From contig DARQ01000074.1 of the NCBI GenBank assembly GCA_002503395.1, positions 16,862-22,898 on the forward strand: a DNA stretch of 6,037 nucleotides, written 5' to 3'. Source of the stretch: Euryarchaeota archaeon UBA60 (GTDB taxonomy: Archaea; Thermoplasmatota; Poseidoniia; Poseidoniales; Poseidoniaceae). The notes beneath the pieces were generated by a model. That model worked only from the letters and a program-made list of their open reading frames with translations. It was not told where the DNA came from and ran no database searches. Made by a program: the position numbers and the translations under genes. Shown piece by piece: positions 1-5,370 of the stretch; positions within the stretch are counted from its first letter, which is position 1, and each line of letters begins with the position of its first letter.

Positions 1-120
1 AAGCGGAGAGCGAGTAGATATGGCGGTGCCCCTCGTACCGCTCTGCTGGAGAGATATGCGGAATATGATGCGGATGCTTGTGCCGCCGCCATCGCTCGTT
101 TTACCCGTAAACCTCTACCC

Positions 121-993
121 ATGGCCTTTCCCGAAAACCTGACTCCACAACGCCATGACCTGGTCTGGAGCAATTCGCCGGTTCCCTTGGCCGATGAGGA
201 GACCGCTTCCAAAGTGGTAATCAAAAGAGGGGAGTTCGGTTATCTACCCGATTCGCGGGTCGAGGACATCGCTCAAGCCCTGAAGGAAAATCAAATCAAT
301 ACCGATCAAGCGCTTTCACTTCGCTCGGCCCTATTGCAGGAGAAGACAGTCTACGGCCATCACCGCCTACAGCGCCAAGCCAAAGATATCTTGAGACTGT
401 ATGAAGAAGGGGTTGGGGTTCTCGACCTGTCGCAGAGATACGATGCCCCCCCAGTGAACACCTTCCGGGCGATTCTCTCAGCCCGCGGGTGGTCTAAAGC
501 GCGCATCAAAGATGCTCTAAAAACCCCTGAGAAGAACTTGTCCAAACGGGATATTAAAGAATTCACCAAGGCCGAGGAAGCCGACCGGGTCTCAAACGTC
601 GACCAGAGTGAGACCCACGACCGGGCCGAACTGTTCGAGGACATCCTCTGCGATTGGTTCAGTGAGAACGGGGTACAATTTCGCCGCCAGAGCGAGATGG
701 TCAAAGAGCAGACCCACGAACACGGACGCCCGATTCGGACGCCCGACCTACTGATTCTCGATGATGTGCGTATCAACGGCCAACCGGTGGCTTGGATTGA
801 CGCAAAGCATTTCTATGGTGCCGACGTCTCGTTCCAGCGCAAGAAAACCGGTAAGCAGACTGCACGTTATGTTGAGGAATGGGGGCAGGGGGCAATCGTT
901 TATCGGCATGGTTTCTGTGAGAATGTCCACATTCCGGGAACCGTATTGCTCGATTCCAGTCCGCTCGACCTGTCGCGCCTTTTTGAGGATTGA
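121..993 (+). CDS. TPD-motif protein, archaeal homologue of CDIN1/C15orf41 (predicted PD-(D/E)xK nuclease fold)
   Basis: A 290-residue protein from ATG to TGA. The C-terminal half carries the family signature: Thr-Pro-Asp at 207-209 followed by WIDAKHFYG at 225-233. This is the arrangement of the acidic/lysine core (D209, D227, K229) of PD-(D/E)xK nuclease-like folds, with a candidate upstream acidic residue in AELFEDIL (169-176). A segment at 246-280 (YVEEWGQGAIVYRHGF, then a LLDSS end) also resembles the C-terminus of human CDIN1. Residues 40-160 look helical and helix-turn-helix-like, matching the N-terminal half of CDIN1 by eye. Human CDIN1 binds codanin-1 and is linked to a dyserythropoietic anaemia; the archaeal role is unknown, and nuclease activity is a prediction only. 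The start is uncertain. No Shine-Dalgarno site precedes the ATG, and the frame is open without a stop or ATG/GTG/TTG back to base 1, so the gene may begin outside the window. It converges on the next gene with a 4 bp gap. Confidence 0.82.
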   Translation: MAFPENLTPQRHDLVWSNSPVPLADEETASKVVIKRGEFGYLPDSRVEDIAQALKENQINTDQALSLRSALLQEKTVYGHHRLQRQAKDILRLYEEGVGVLDLSQRYDAPPVNTFRAILSARGWSKARIKDALKTPEKNLSKRDIKEFTKAEEADRVSNVDQSETHDRAELFEDILCDWFSENGVQFRRQSEMVKEQTHEHGRPIRTPDLLILDDVRINGQPVAWIDAKHFYGADVSFQRKKTGKQTARYVEEWGQGAIVYRHGFCENVHIPGTVLLDSSPLDLSRLFED

Positions 994-997
994 GCGG

Positions 998-1495
998 TCA
1001 TTCCAGTTTAATGATGATTTGCTGGCCATTTGCAAATATGTGGTTCTCATAATCCTCGACCAATACTCCATCAACAGTCATTGTGATTGATTCACCTTGG
1101 CCGACAGTAGCATCCATCAACTGAGTTTCACTCAATGGCTCGTCCCAGATTGTGAAGAAGTGTTCGAGGCGCGCTTCCATTTCCCCTGGTGTCTCAATAT
1201 GCAAGGTACCATCATCGCCATGGGTATGGATTCCACTCATGCAGGTCGAAGTTACTCCGGTGCCTGACGGGATTGCTCGGTCATCGCCACGAATACTGAT
1301 CTCAAGATTTGTGTGGTGGTGGGTAAGGTCCTCGGAATGTGATTGTAGACAGACATCGAGAATACGATTATCTTCATCACTCCCTATATCCCCTACATCA
1401 TCCTCTTCATCTTCTTGCGACGACAATTGTGCGCCAGCGATGATGAGTGCTAGGCCGACCATTGTTACGACCAGTATCCAACCCATATTAGCCAT
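998..1495 (-). CDS. Membrane-anchored small protein with histidine-rich IHTH...G.LHIE motif
   Basis: A 165-residue protein. Residues 5-23 form one hydrophobic helix at the N-terminus (uncleaved anchor or signal peptide), followed by a strongly acidic linker (27-43). The rest should lie outside the membrane. The domain has HHH at 59-61, a short beta-like stretch ending in AIPSGTGV (74-81), then CMSGIHTHGDDGTLHIE at 85-101, and an FFTIW segment at 113-117. I recall this order (HAH-type histidines, IPAGIG, C...LHTHD..G.IHIE, FF.IW) from unnamed secreted or anchored proteins in bacteria and archaea. The conserved histidines suggest metal binding, and Cys49/Cys85 could form a disulphide; both are inference. 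The start ATG has GAGGT nine bases upstream. An ATG five bases further upstream is in another frame. The gene lies 38 bp after pantoate kinase on the same strand, so co-transcription is possible but no functional link is evident. Confidence 0.8.
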   Translation of the reverse strand: MANMGWILVVTMVGLALIIAGAQLSSQEDEEDDVGDIGSDEDNRILDVCLQSHSEDLTHHHTNLEISIRGDDRAIPSGTGVTSTCMSGIHTHGDDGTLHIETPGEMEARLEHFFTIWDEPLSETQLMDATVGQGESITMTVDGVLVEDYENHIFANGQQIIIKLE

Positions 1496-1533
1496 GTCAT
1501 GCCGACCTCGCCACCATGGATAATATCATCCGC

Positions 1534-2571
1534 TCAAATTGTTGTTCGCAGGTAATTCAAACCTAGTGCATCCAACTGTGTGGTAATACATCGGACATCG
1601 GATTCACTTGGACTCATCTCAAGTGATAGCGGGAGGATGGCAACACTGGTGCCGAGCATGCATAATCGCGCCACATGACCTTCGGACTGGCCACTCAAAG
1701 TGAGAACTTCCTCAACTTTGTTCAACAATCTTTGCCGGGTCTCCTCACCATGCAAGCCCGATATCTCTGCGAAGTTGGCTGATTCATGCAGTAGTTCCGG
1801 CCACTTGTTCTGATCCCATTCGCCCTGCCGTAAACGGCTGACAGCATCCTCACCAGCGGCAGAGATTCGCACTTTCCAAGCCGCATCGTCAATGTAATCT
1901 CCGGTATGTTTACCCACCTCACCCCATACCAGAATGGGCGAGAGCGTAGCATCAAATCCAACCACTTGACCATACTCACCCGGTGCCCCCGGCTCGAGTC
2001 GAAGTTCAATCCCCCCCGCTGATAATGCCAGAACATCGCCCAGACCCGAAGATAATCGACGCTCTGTACGGTGGGCAACCAAGCTCGCAAGGTCGTACTC
2101 TGTCGGCGGGTTATCGGCGTCGCTCGCAACACCTCCTATACCGCCCTCCTCTTCCGCATCGGTAATTCCTACCGCTCCAATCAGCGCCCGCGCTGCTGCC
2201 AACAGACCTGCAGCCGACATCCCGAATCCTTGACTGCGCGGTAGTTCCAACATCACCTTCAGTTCGATATCGTGGCCGGAAACGGAAAATTGCCCGCTGG
2301 ACTGTAACTCTTCTAGTAAGACCAAATACGGTTCAATACACTCAATCGGTGCGACAGAGCCATCGTAGTCGAATACCGCGATGTCGACCAGCGGTCCATC
2401 ATCTGGGTGCTCACCACCTGATGGCAGGTTGATGTTGACGCTGACCTCGGCGCCCTGTCGGAGACAGAAACCGGCGCCGCGACTACCTTGGGCATCGGGA
2501 TTTTCTGCATCGTCTTGGATGCTGAAGATAAGTGTAACATGCCCACCGGCACGCGCTACCGCATTGTTCAC
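1534..2571 (-). CDS. Pantoate kinase, GHMP kinase superfamily
   Basis: A 345-residue protein of the archaeal pantoate kinase type. It phosphorylates pantoate with ATP to 4-phosphopantoate, which phosphopantothenate synthetase then joins to beta-alanine in the archaeal coenzyme A route. Visible family marks are the N-terminal GGHVTLIFSI strand (9-18), GSRGAG (29-34), the GHMP phosphate-binding loop PRSQGFGMSAAGL (111-123), LSSGLGDVLAL followed by GGIELR (173-191), and the C-terminal LCMLGTSVAI (303-312). Motif order and spacing fit the family better than mevalonate, homoserine or shikimate kinases. A Glu/Gly/Ala/Asp-rich insert (138-155) looks like a lineage-specific acidic loop. The start is GTG, with AGGTGG about five bases upstream; the ATG just upstream (2575) is out of frame. 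It sits 93 bp downstream of rpoD on the same strand, in place of the usual ribosomal protein L18e. Known archaeal enzymes of this kind are cytosolic and feedback control by CoA has not been their hallmark; nothing here shows regulation. Confidence 0.88.
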   Translation of the reverse strand: MNNAVARAGGHVTLIFSIQDDAENPDAQGSRGAGFCLRQGAEVSVNINLPSGGEHPDDGPLVDIAVFDYDGSVAPIECIEPYLVLLEELQSSGQFSVSGHDIELKVMLELPRSQGFGMSAAGLLAAARALIGAVGITDAEEEGGIGGVASDADNPPTEYDLASLVAHRTERRLSSGLGDVLALSAGGIELRLEPGAPGEYGQVVGFDATLSPILVWGEVGKHTGDYIDDAAWKVRISAAGEDAVSRLRQGEWDQNKWPELLHESANFAEISGLHGEETRQRLLNKVEEVLTLSGQSEGHVARLCMLGTSVAILPLSLEMSPSESDVRCITTQLDALGLNYLRTTI

Positions 2572-2655
2572 TCATCCCACCTGCCGGATGGTTTGTACTG
2601 AGAATACTAGGACTTACCGACCCTTGAATGCCCGAGGAGGTAAGGCCATGGACGG

Positions 2656-2660
2656 AAAAA
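2656..2660 (-). terminator. Possible T-run terminator after rpoD
   Basis: Five consecutive T residues on the minus strand lie 4 nt past the rpoD stop codon. Archaeal RNA polymerase can stop at short U-runs without a hairpin, so this could end or reduce transcription of the ribosomal operon before pantoate kinase. The run is short and no hairpin precedes it, so this is weak. Confidence 0.2.
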
Positions 2661-2664
2661 GTGT

Positions 2665-3588
2665 TCAAGCCAATGCTAGGTCAAGTTCGTCGGAGATGCG
2701 GTCGAAGCGAGCCGAGAGTTCCTCGCAGGCCCGGTTGAATACCTCTTCTGGTTTGAGGGCGCCATCGGTCTCGTAGGTGAACACGAACTCGCCGGCGACT
2801 TCCTCCAATACGATGGCATCGCCAAAGTCGGTGTCGCGGTTGGTGCCGCGGCTGACGTGTGCCAGGGCGCGGCGGATTTCCTCGACCGTGTCGATATCAT
2901 CAATCAAGCCATCCTTGCCGAATAATTTTGCATCGATGGCCCGCCCATCCTCGGTGGTGAGGTCAAGGTCGAAAAGTACCTTTGACTTCTTACCCTTGGT
3001 CATTAATCGGGCAACTTCACGCTGATAGAAGGTGACGCCGGAGGCGGGGATGAACTTGGCGTGCTCGCTTCCGCGTCCGATTACCGCATAGGCGTAGAAT
3101 TCCAGATATTGGCCACGAATCACAGTGGTCAGAGGGATGCCCTTGTATTGTTCGGGAATCTGCAGGTCAGCCTCGCCGAGAACGTTGAGGTCTCCGGCTC
3201 GCACGACGACAAATTCTTCTTCGCTGTCCTTGGGGGGTCCGCGCACACTGCAGTGGTAGATTATCTGCGAGGCAGGACTTCCCCACTGGTCCTCTGGCAA
3301 GCCTTCGTTAGCTGGGTCTTCCTCCGGGAAACAGAAACGATCGTAGTAGGTTGGAATCGGTAGCATCGCCAAGCGATGGGCAATAACTTCGTCGGGAAGA
3401 ACGTTGACCGATTCGTAACTCTCGCCATTATCTTCAATCATGCCCATCTCAAAGCGCACTCGGCTGATTGCCATCTTCGGCACATCTGAGAGAATGGTGC
3501 GGCGCAATGCGTTGACCTCAGAAGTTTTAGCATCCTTGAGAAGGAGTTGAATCTGATTGCCTTCGTTCTTAATAATCTCTACCTTCAT
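2665..3588 (-). CDS. rpoD: DNA-directed RNA polymerase subunit D (Rpo3)
   Basis: A 307-residue archaeal RNA polymerase subunit D, homologous to bacterial alpha N-terminal domain and eukaryotic RPB3. It pairs with subunit L to form the assembly platform of the enzyme. The dimerisation signature NALRRTILSDVP is at 26-37 and LPDEVIAHRLAMLPIP at 64-79; the C-terminal helix ends the alpha-like fold (282-305). The middle ferredoxin-like region (about 186-245) contains no cysteine. The only cysteines are at 86, 113 and 288, so the 4Fe-4S cluster found in some archaeal D subunits cannot be liganded in the usual way. The start chosen is ATG at 3588, because GGAGGA lies 6 bases upstream. A longer reading from TTG at 3606 overlaps the rps11 stop and would contain the Shine-Dalgarno site. 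The gene starts 14 nt after rps11, consistent with one operon. Confidence 0.95.
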   Translation of the reverse strand: MKVEIIKNEGNQIQLLLKDAKTSEVNALRRTILSDVPKMAISRVRFEMGMIEDNGESYESVNVLPDEVIAHRLAMLPIPTYYDRFCFPEEDPANEGLPEDQWGSPASQIIYHCSVRGPPKDSEEEFVVVRAGDLNVLGEADLQIPEQYKGIPLTTVIRGQYLEFYAYAVIGRGSEHAKFIPASGVTFYQREVARLMTKGKKSKVLFDLDLTTEDGRAIDAKLFGKDGLIDDIDTVEEIRRALAHVSRGTNRDTDFGDAIVLEEVAGEFVFTYETDGALKPEEVFNRACEELSARFDRISDELDLALA

Positions 3589-3594
3589 AATAAT

Positions 3595-3600
3595 TCCTCC
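3595..3600 (-). promoter_or_regulatory. Shine-Dalgarno site that fixes the rpoD start
   Basis: GGAGGA on the minus strand, immediately after the rps11 stop region and 6 bases before ATG at 3588. It decides against the longer TTG start at 3606. Confidence 0.75.
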
Positions 3601-3602
3601 AC

Positions 3603-3986
3603 TCAAACTCGGCGACCACGGCGACCACCCTTCTTTTTGGTACCATCGTGTGGTATAGGAGTTACGTCTTCGATTCTGGTAATCGACATGCCGGCACGGG
3701 TCATCGCTCGTATCGCCGCTTGGGCACCGGGCCCAGTATTTGGCGACTTGTTGCCACCCGGGGCGCGATACTTGACGATTACTTGGGTGAAATCGCGCTC
3801 TTTGAGCATGTCAGCGAGACGCTCGGCGGCACGAGTGGCGGCGAACTGGCCACCGCTGTCCTTGCCACTCTTGACCATCTGTCCGCCACTGCACTTGGCA
3901 ATGGTTTCGGCACCGGTCAAGTCGGTAGCGGTCATCAATACGTTATTGTACGAACTGTAGATGTTGACTATGGCTTTACGGGACAT
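3603..3986 (-). CDS. rps11: 30S ribosomal protein S11 (uS11)
   Basis: A 127-residue uS11, a protein of the small-subunit platform that contacts 16S rRNA near the mRNA exit. Recognisable pieces are IVNIYSSYNNVLMTATDLTG (6-25), SGGQMVKSGKDSGGQFAA (33-50), KYRAPGGNKSPNTGPGAQAA (72-91), IEDVTPIPHDG (105-115) and a basic KKKGGRRGRRV tail. Length and sequence are ordinary for archaea. ATG at 3986 is preferred over the adjacent GTG at 3989, since GGAGGTG lies seven bases upstream of it and the protein then begins MSRKA. The ATG shares one base with the rps4 stop (TGATG), which suggests translational coupling to rps4. Confidence 0.96.
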   Translation of the reverse strand: MSRKAIVNIYSSYNNVLMTATDLTGAETIAKCSGGQMVKSGKDSGGQFAATRAAERLADMLKERDFTQVIVKYRAPGGNKSPNTGPGAQAAIRAMTRAGMSITRIEDVTPIPHDGTKKKGGRRGRRV

Positions 3987-4732
3987 CACTTTTCACCTCC
4001 TTCCGGTGCTGGTTCAGCGGCTGGTTCAGCGGCCGGCTCGGCGGCTGGCTCGGCGGCTGGCTCGGCGGCTGGCTCGGCAGGTATGGTGCTGTCGGCCGAA
4101 GGTGCGGCGGCGGCGCGCTCAGCGATGACTTCGGTATCGCTCTTGACGAAAACCTCGCCCATCTCGACCGGTTCTTCCTCGCCATATTCAACGGTCGAGC
4201 GCAGGGTCTCGATATCTTGGCGGATACTATGATTGGGATTGGATATCACTGAGCGACCGACGTAGGTGATTCCCTCCTCCTCTTCGCGGCTGACCGGATA
4301 GGCCGGAATGGTGACCTTTTGCTCGCCGATGGCGATATGGCCGTGGGTGATGAGTTGGCGCGCCTGCTTGTGTGAGACTGCAAGTCCCTTCAAGCGCACC
4401 AGAGTCTGTAGACGGCGTCCGAGCATGTCCTCAACCGACAACTCGAGAATATTATCCATAGTTGCACCGTCTGGAATCAAGCCTTTATTGTAAAGCGAAC
4501 GTAGCAGGTCATCGTGCTCACGCGTCAAGTGCGTATCGGTCGAGGCGGTGCGGCCGATGAGTTTCATCGCTTGGTGGCGGTGGCGACGAAGAGCTGAGTT
4601 GGCCTTCCATATCTCACGGACGTTCTTCAGCCCGTGATTGGCCTTGATGGCGTGCTCTTCCTTGATTCGAGCACTCTTCCAAGGATGGGTAGGTGAATCG
4701 TACTTCTTGCGAGAAAACTTTGGATGACCCAT
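3986..4732 (-). CDS. rps4: 30S ribosomal protein S4 (uS4) with Ala-Glu-Pro repeat tail
   Basis: A 248-residue uS4, a primary 16S rRNA-binding protein of the small-subunit body. The N-terminus MGHPKFSRKKYDSPTHPW is typical of archaeal S4. The S4 RNA-binding domain spans about 100-160 and includes RRLQTLVRLKGLA, then SHKQARQLITHGHIAIG and the TIPAYPVSREEE strand. Archaeal S4 proteins are usually around 170-200 residues; here the last roughly 60 residues form an extra tail, acidic first and then about six AEPA units (about 218-243) before PEGGEK. The tail is presumably disordered and its role is unknown. The start ATG at 4732 has GAGGTGG six bases upstream and matches the family N-terminus; the GTG at 4747 would add five residues and overlap the rps13 stop. 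The gap to rps13 is 11 nt, and the stop overlaps the rps11 ATG. Confidence 0.95.
   Translation of the reverse strand: MGHPKFSRKKYDSPTHPWKSARIKEEHAIKANHGLKNVREIWKANSALRRHRHQAMKLIGRTASTDTHLTREHDDLLRSLYNKGLIPDGATMDNILELSVEDMLGRRLQTLVRLKGLAVSHKQARQLITHGHIAIGEQKVTIPAYPVSREEEEGITYVGRSVISNPNHSIRQDIETLRSTVEYGEEEPVEMGEVFVKSDTEVIAERAAAAPSADSTIPAEPAAEPAAEPAAEPAAEPAAEPAPEGGEK
3994..4000 (-). promoter_or_regulatory. Shine-Dalgarno site of rps11 inside the rps4 end
   Basis: GGAGGTG on the minus strand, seven bases before the rps11 ATG. It is located within the last codons of rps4 (encoding Gly-Gly-Glu), so it is both coding and ribosome-binding sequence. Confidence 0.7.
4011..4082 (-). repeat. 12 bp tandem repeat, six units, within the end of rps4
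   Basis: Six head-to-tail 12 bp units with plus-strand consensus GGCTCGGCGGCT. Units 3-5 are identical; units 1, 2 and 6 differ by a few bases (TC to TT, GCT to GCC, GCGGCT to GCAGGT). The period is a multiple of three, so copy changes keep frame; the encoded unit is Ala-Ala-Glu-Pro in the S4 tail. The identity of the central units suggests recent slippage expansion, and degenerate edge units suggest an older array. Confidence 0.92.
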
Positions 4733-4738
4733 CTTATC

Positions 4739-4745
4739 CCACCTC
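4739..4745 (-). promoter_or_regulatory. Shine-Dalgarno site that fixes the rps4 start
   Basis: GAGGTGG on the minus strand overlaps the rps13 TGA stop and lies six bases before ATG at 4732. It supports the ATG start over the GTG at 4747. Confidence 0.7.
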
Positions 4746-5211
4746 ACTTACTTCTCTGCACACCGAGGGTAAGACCACTGCGGCCATTACTGCGGCCGCG
4801 CTGACCGCGCACCTTGTTACCGCTGGCGTGGCGCACACCACGGTAGGCCTTGGTCGCTCGCAGACGTCCAATATCATCATTGGTGGTCAACTTGACATCG
4901 ATGCCGAAGAGATGGTAATCATCCCCGGTCTCAATATCGCGCTGCCGATTGAGCATCCAATTAGGTGTATTCTCGGCATATGATTCGATGATGCCGCGAA
5001 GGGTTTCCTGTTCCTGCGCGGAAAGATGACCGGCCAACTTCTTCGAGCTCAGCCCGGATATGGCACAGATAGTTGAGGCGGTGCGGATGCCGATACCTCT
5101 TACCGAGGTCAGCGCCACCGCCAATGTTTTCAGGCCGTCCACATCGCTGTCGGCTATTCGAATAATGTAGGAGAAATCGTCTCCTAACTCGCTATCCTGC
5201 TTTTTTGACAC
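4744..5211 (-). CDS. rps13: 30S ribosomal protein S13 (uS13)
   Basis: A 155-residue uS13 of the small-subunit head, which contacts 16S rRNA, the P-site tRNA and the large subunit. Family features are IIRIADSDVDGLKTLAVALT (16-35), the helix-two-turns-helix segment with VRGIGIRTASTICAISGL (37-54), NRQRDIETGDDYHL (88-101), LRATKAYRGVRHASGNKVRG (117-136) and the basic QRGRSNGRSG tail (137-146). Length is usual for archaea. An acidic lead (KKQDSELGDD) precedes the first conserved strand. The start is GTG, supported by AGAGGT with a six-base spacer. It is the first gene of the ribosomal block, 159 bp after the preceding gene's stop, so the operon promoter probably lies in that gap. The stop TGA is embedded in the rps4 Shine-Dalgarno site. 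Confidence 0.96.
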   Translation of the reverse strand: MSKKQDSELGDDFSYIIRIADSDVDGLKTLAVALTSVRGIGIRTASTICAISGLSSKKLAGHLSAQEQETLRGIIESYAENTPNWMLNRQRDIETGDDYHLFGIDVKLTTNDDIGRLRATKAYRGVRHASGNKVRGQRGRSNGRSGLTLGVQRSK

Positions 5212-5231
5212 TCGACAACCTCTGGCTTCTC

Positions 5232-5272
5232 GGCGGTGAATTCTACCTACGGACTACGTCCGGCCAACCGCC
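5232..5272 (-). promoter_or_regulatory. Candidate folded 5' leader of the rps13 operon
   Basis: Two nested perfect inverted repeats occur here. The outer arms are GGCGGT (5232-5237) and ACCGCC (5267-5272); inside them is a hairpin CGGAC-TAC-GTCCG (5250-5262). If transcription starts near 5265-5272, the RNA would begin with this structure about 20 nt before the rps13 start region. Such a fold might act in feedback control by a ribosomal protein, but only the base pairing is seen; function is speculation. Confidence 0.3.
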
Positions 5273-5286
5273 CGACTAAAACCCCC

Positions 5287-5294
5287 TATATCAA
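5287..5294 (-). promoter_or_regulatory. Possible TATA box for the rps13-rps4-rps11-rpoD operon
   Basis: TTGATATA on the minus strand is the best TATA-like octamer in the 159 bp gap ahead of rps13. With an archaeal spacing of about 25 bp, transcription would start near 5262-5268 and leave a leader of roughly 50-57 nt. It is only a partial match to the archaeal consensus, and no clear BRE was recognised. Confidence 0.3.
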
Positions 5295-5370
5295 GACCGC
5301 GATGTGGAAATGCGATATCACGGCGCGGGAAGGCGCTCAGTTGGCAGGTTTTTCAGGCCCACCCCAGCGC

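Noticed and set aside
1..92. Minus-strand frame from an ATG at 92 to the left edge
   Set aside because: It is very short, Ala/Ser-rich, lacks a Shine-Dalgarno site, and the plus-strand frame through the same bases looks more protein-like.
2648..2776. Plus-strand ATG with a strong GGAGGT upstream, opening a frame antisense to rpoD
   Set aside because: It overlaps the well-conserved end of rpoD and its product is Ser/Arg-rich with no recognisable domain. The Shine-Dalgarno-like match is in the non-coding gap and appears fortuitous.
4011..4082. Tandem repeat considered as a CRISPR or an integration site
   Set aside because: Units are 12 bp, contiguous without spacers, and in frame inside rps4, so it is a protein-coding repeat.
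3648..4232. Long plus-strand frame across rps11 and the rps4 repeat with Gly-Ser-Ala repeats
   Set aside because: It is the antisense of two certain ribosomal protein genes. Its repeats are simply the complement of the AEPA-coding units.
5333..5370. GCGCT...AGCGC inverted repeat with a T5 run in the gap after the unrecognised gene
   Set aside because: Only five pairs flank a 28-base loop, and the T-run is on the strand opposite to transcription, so it does not support a terminator.
5212..5370. Possible tRNA in the gap ahead of rps13
   Set aside because: No T-arm GTTC consensus, no acceptor pairing and no clover-leaf could be formed on either strand.
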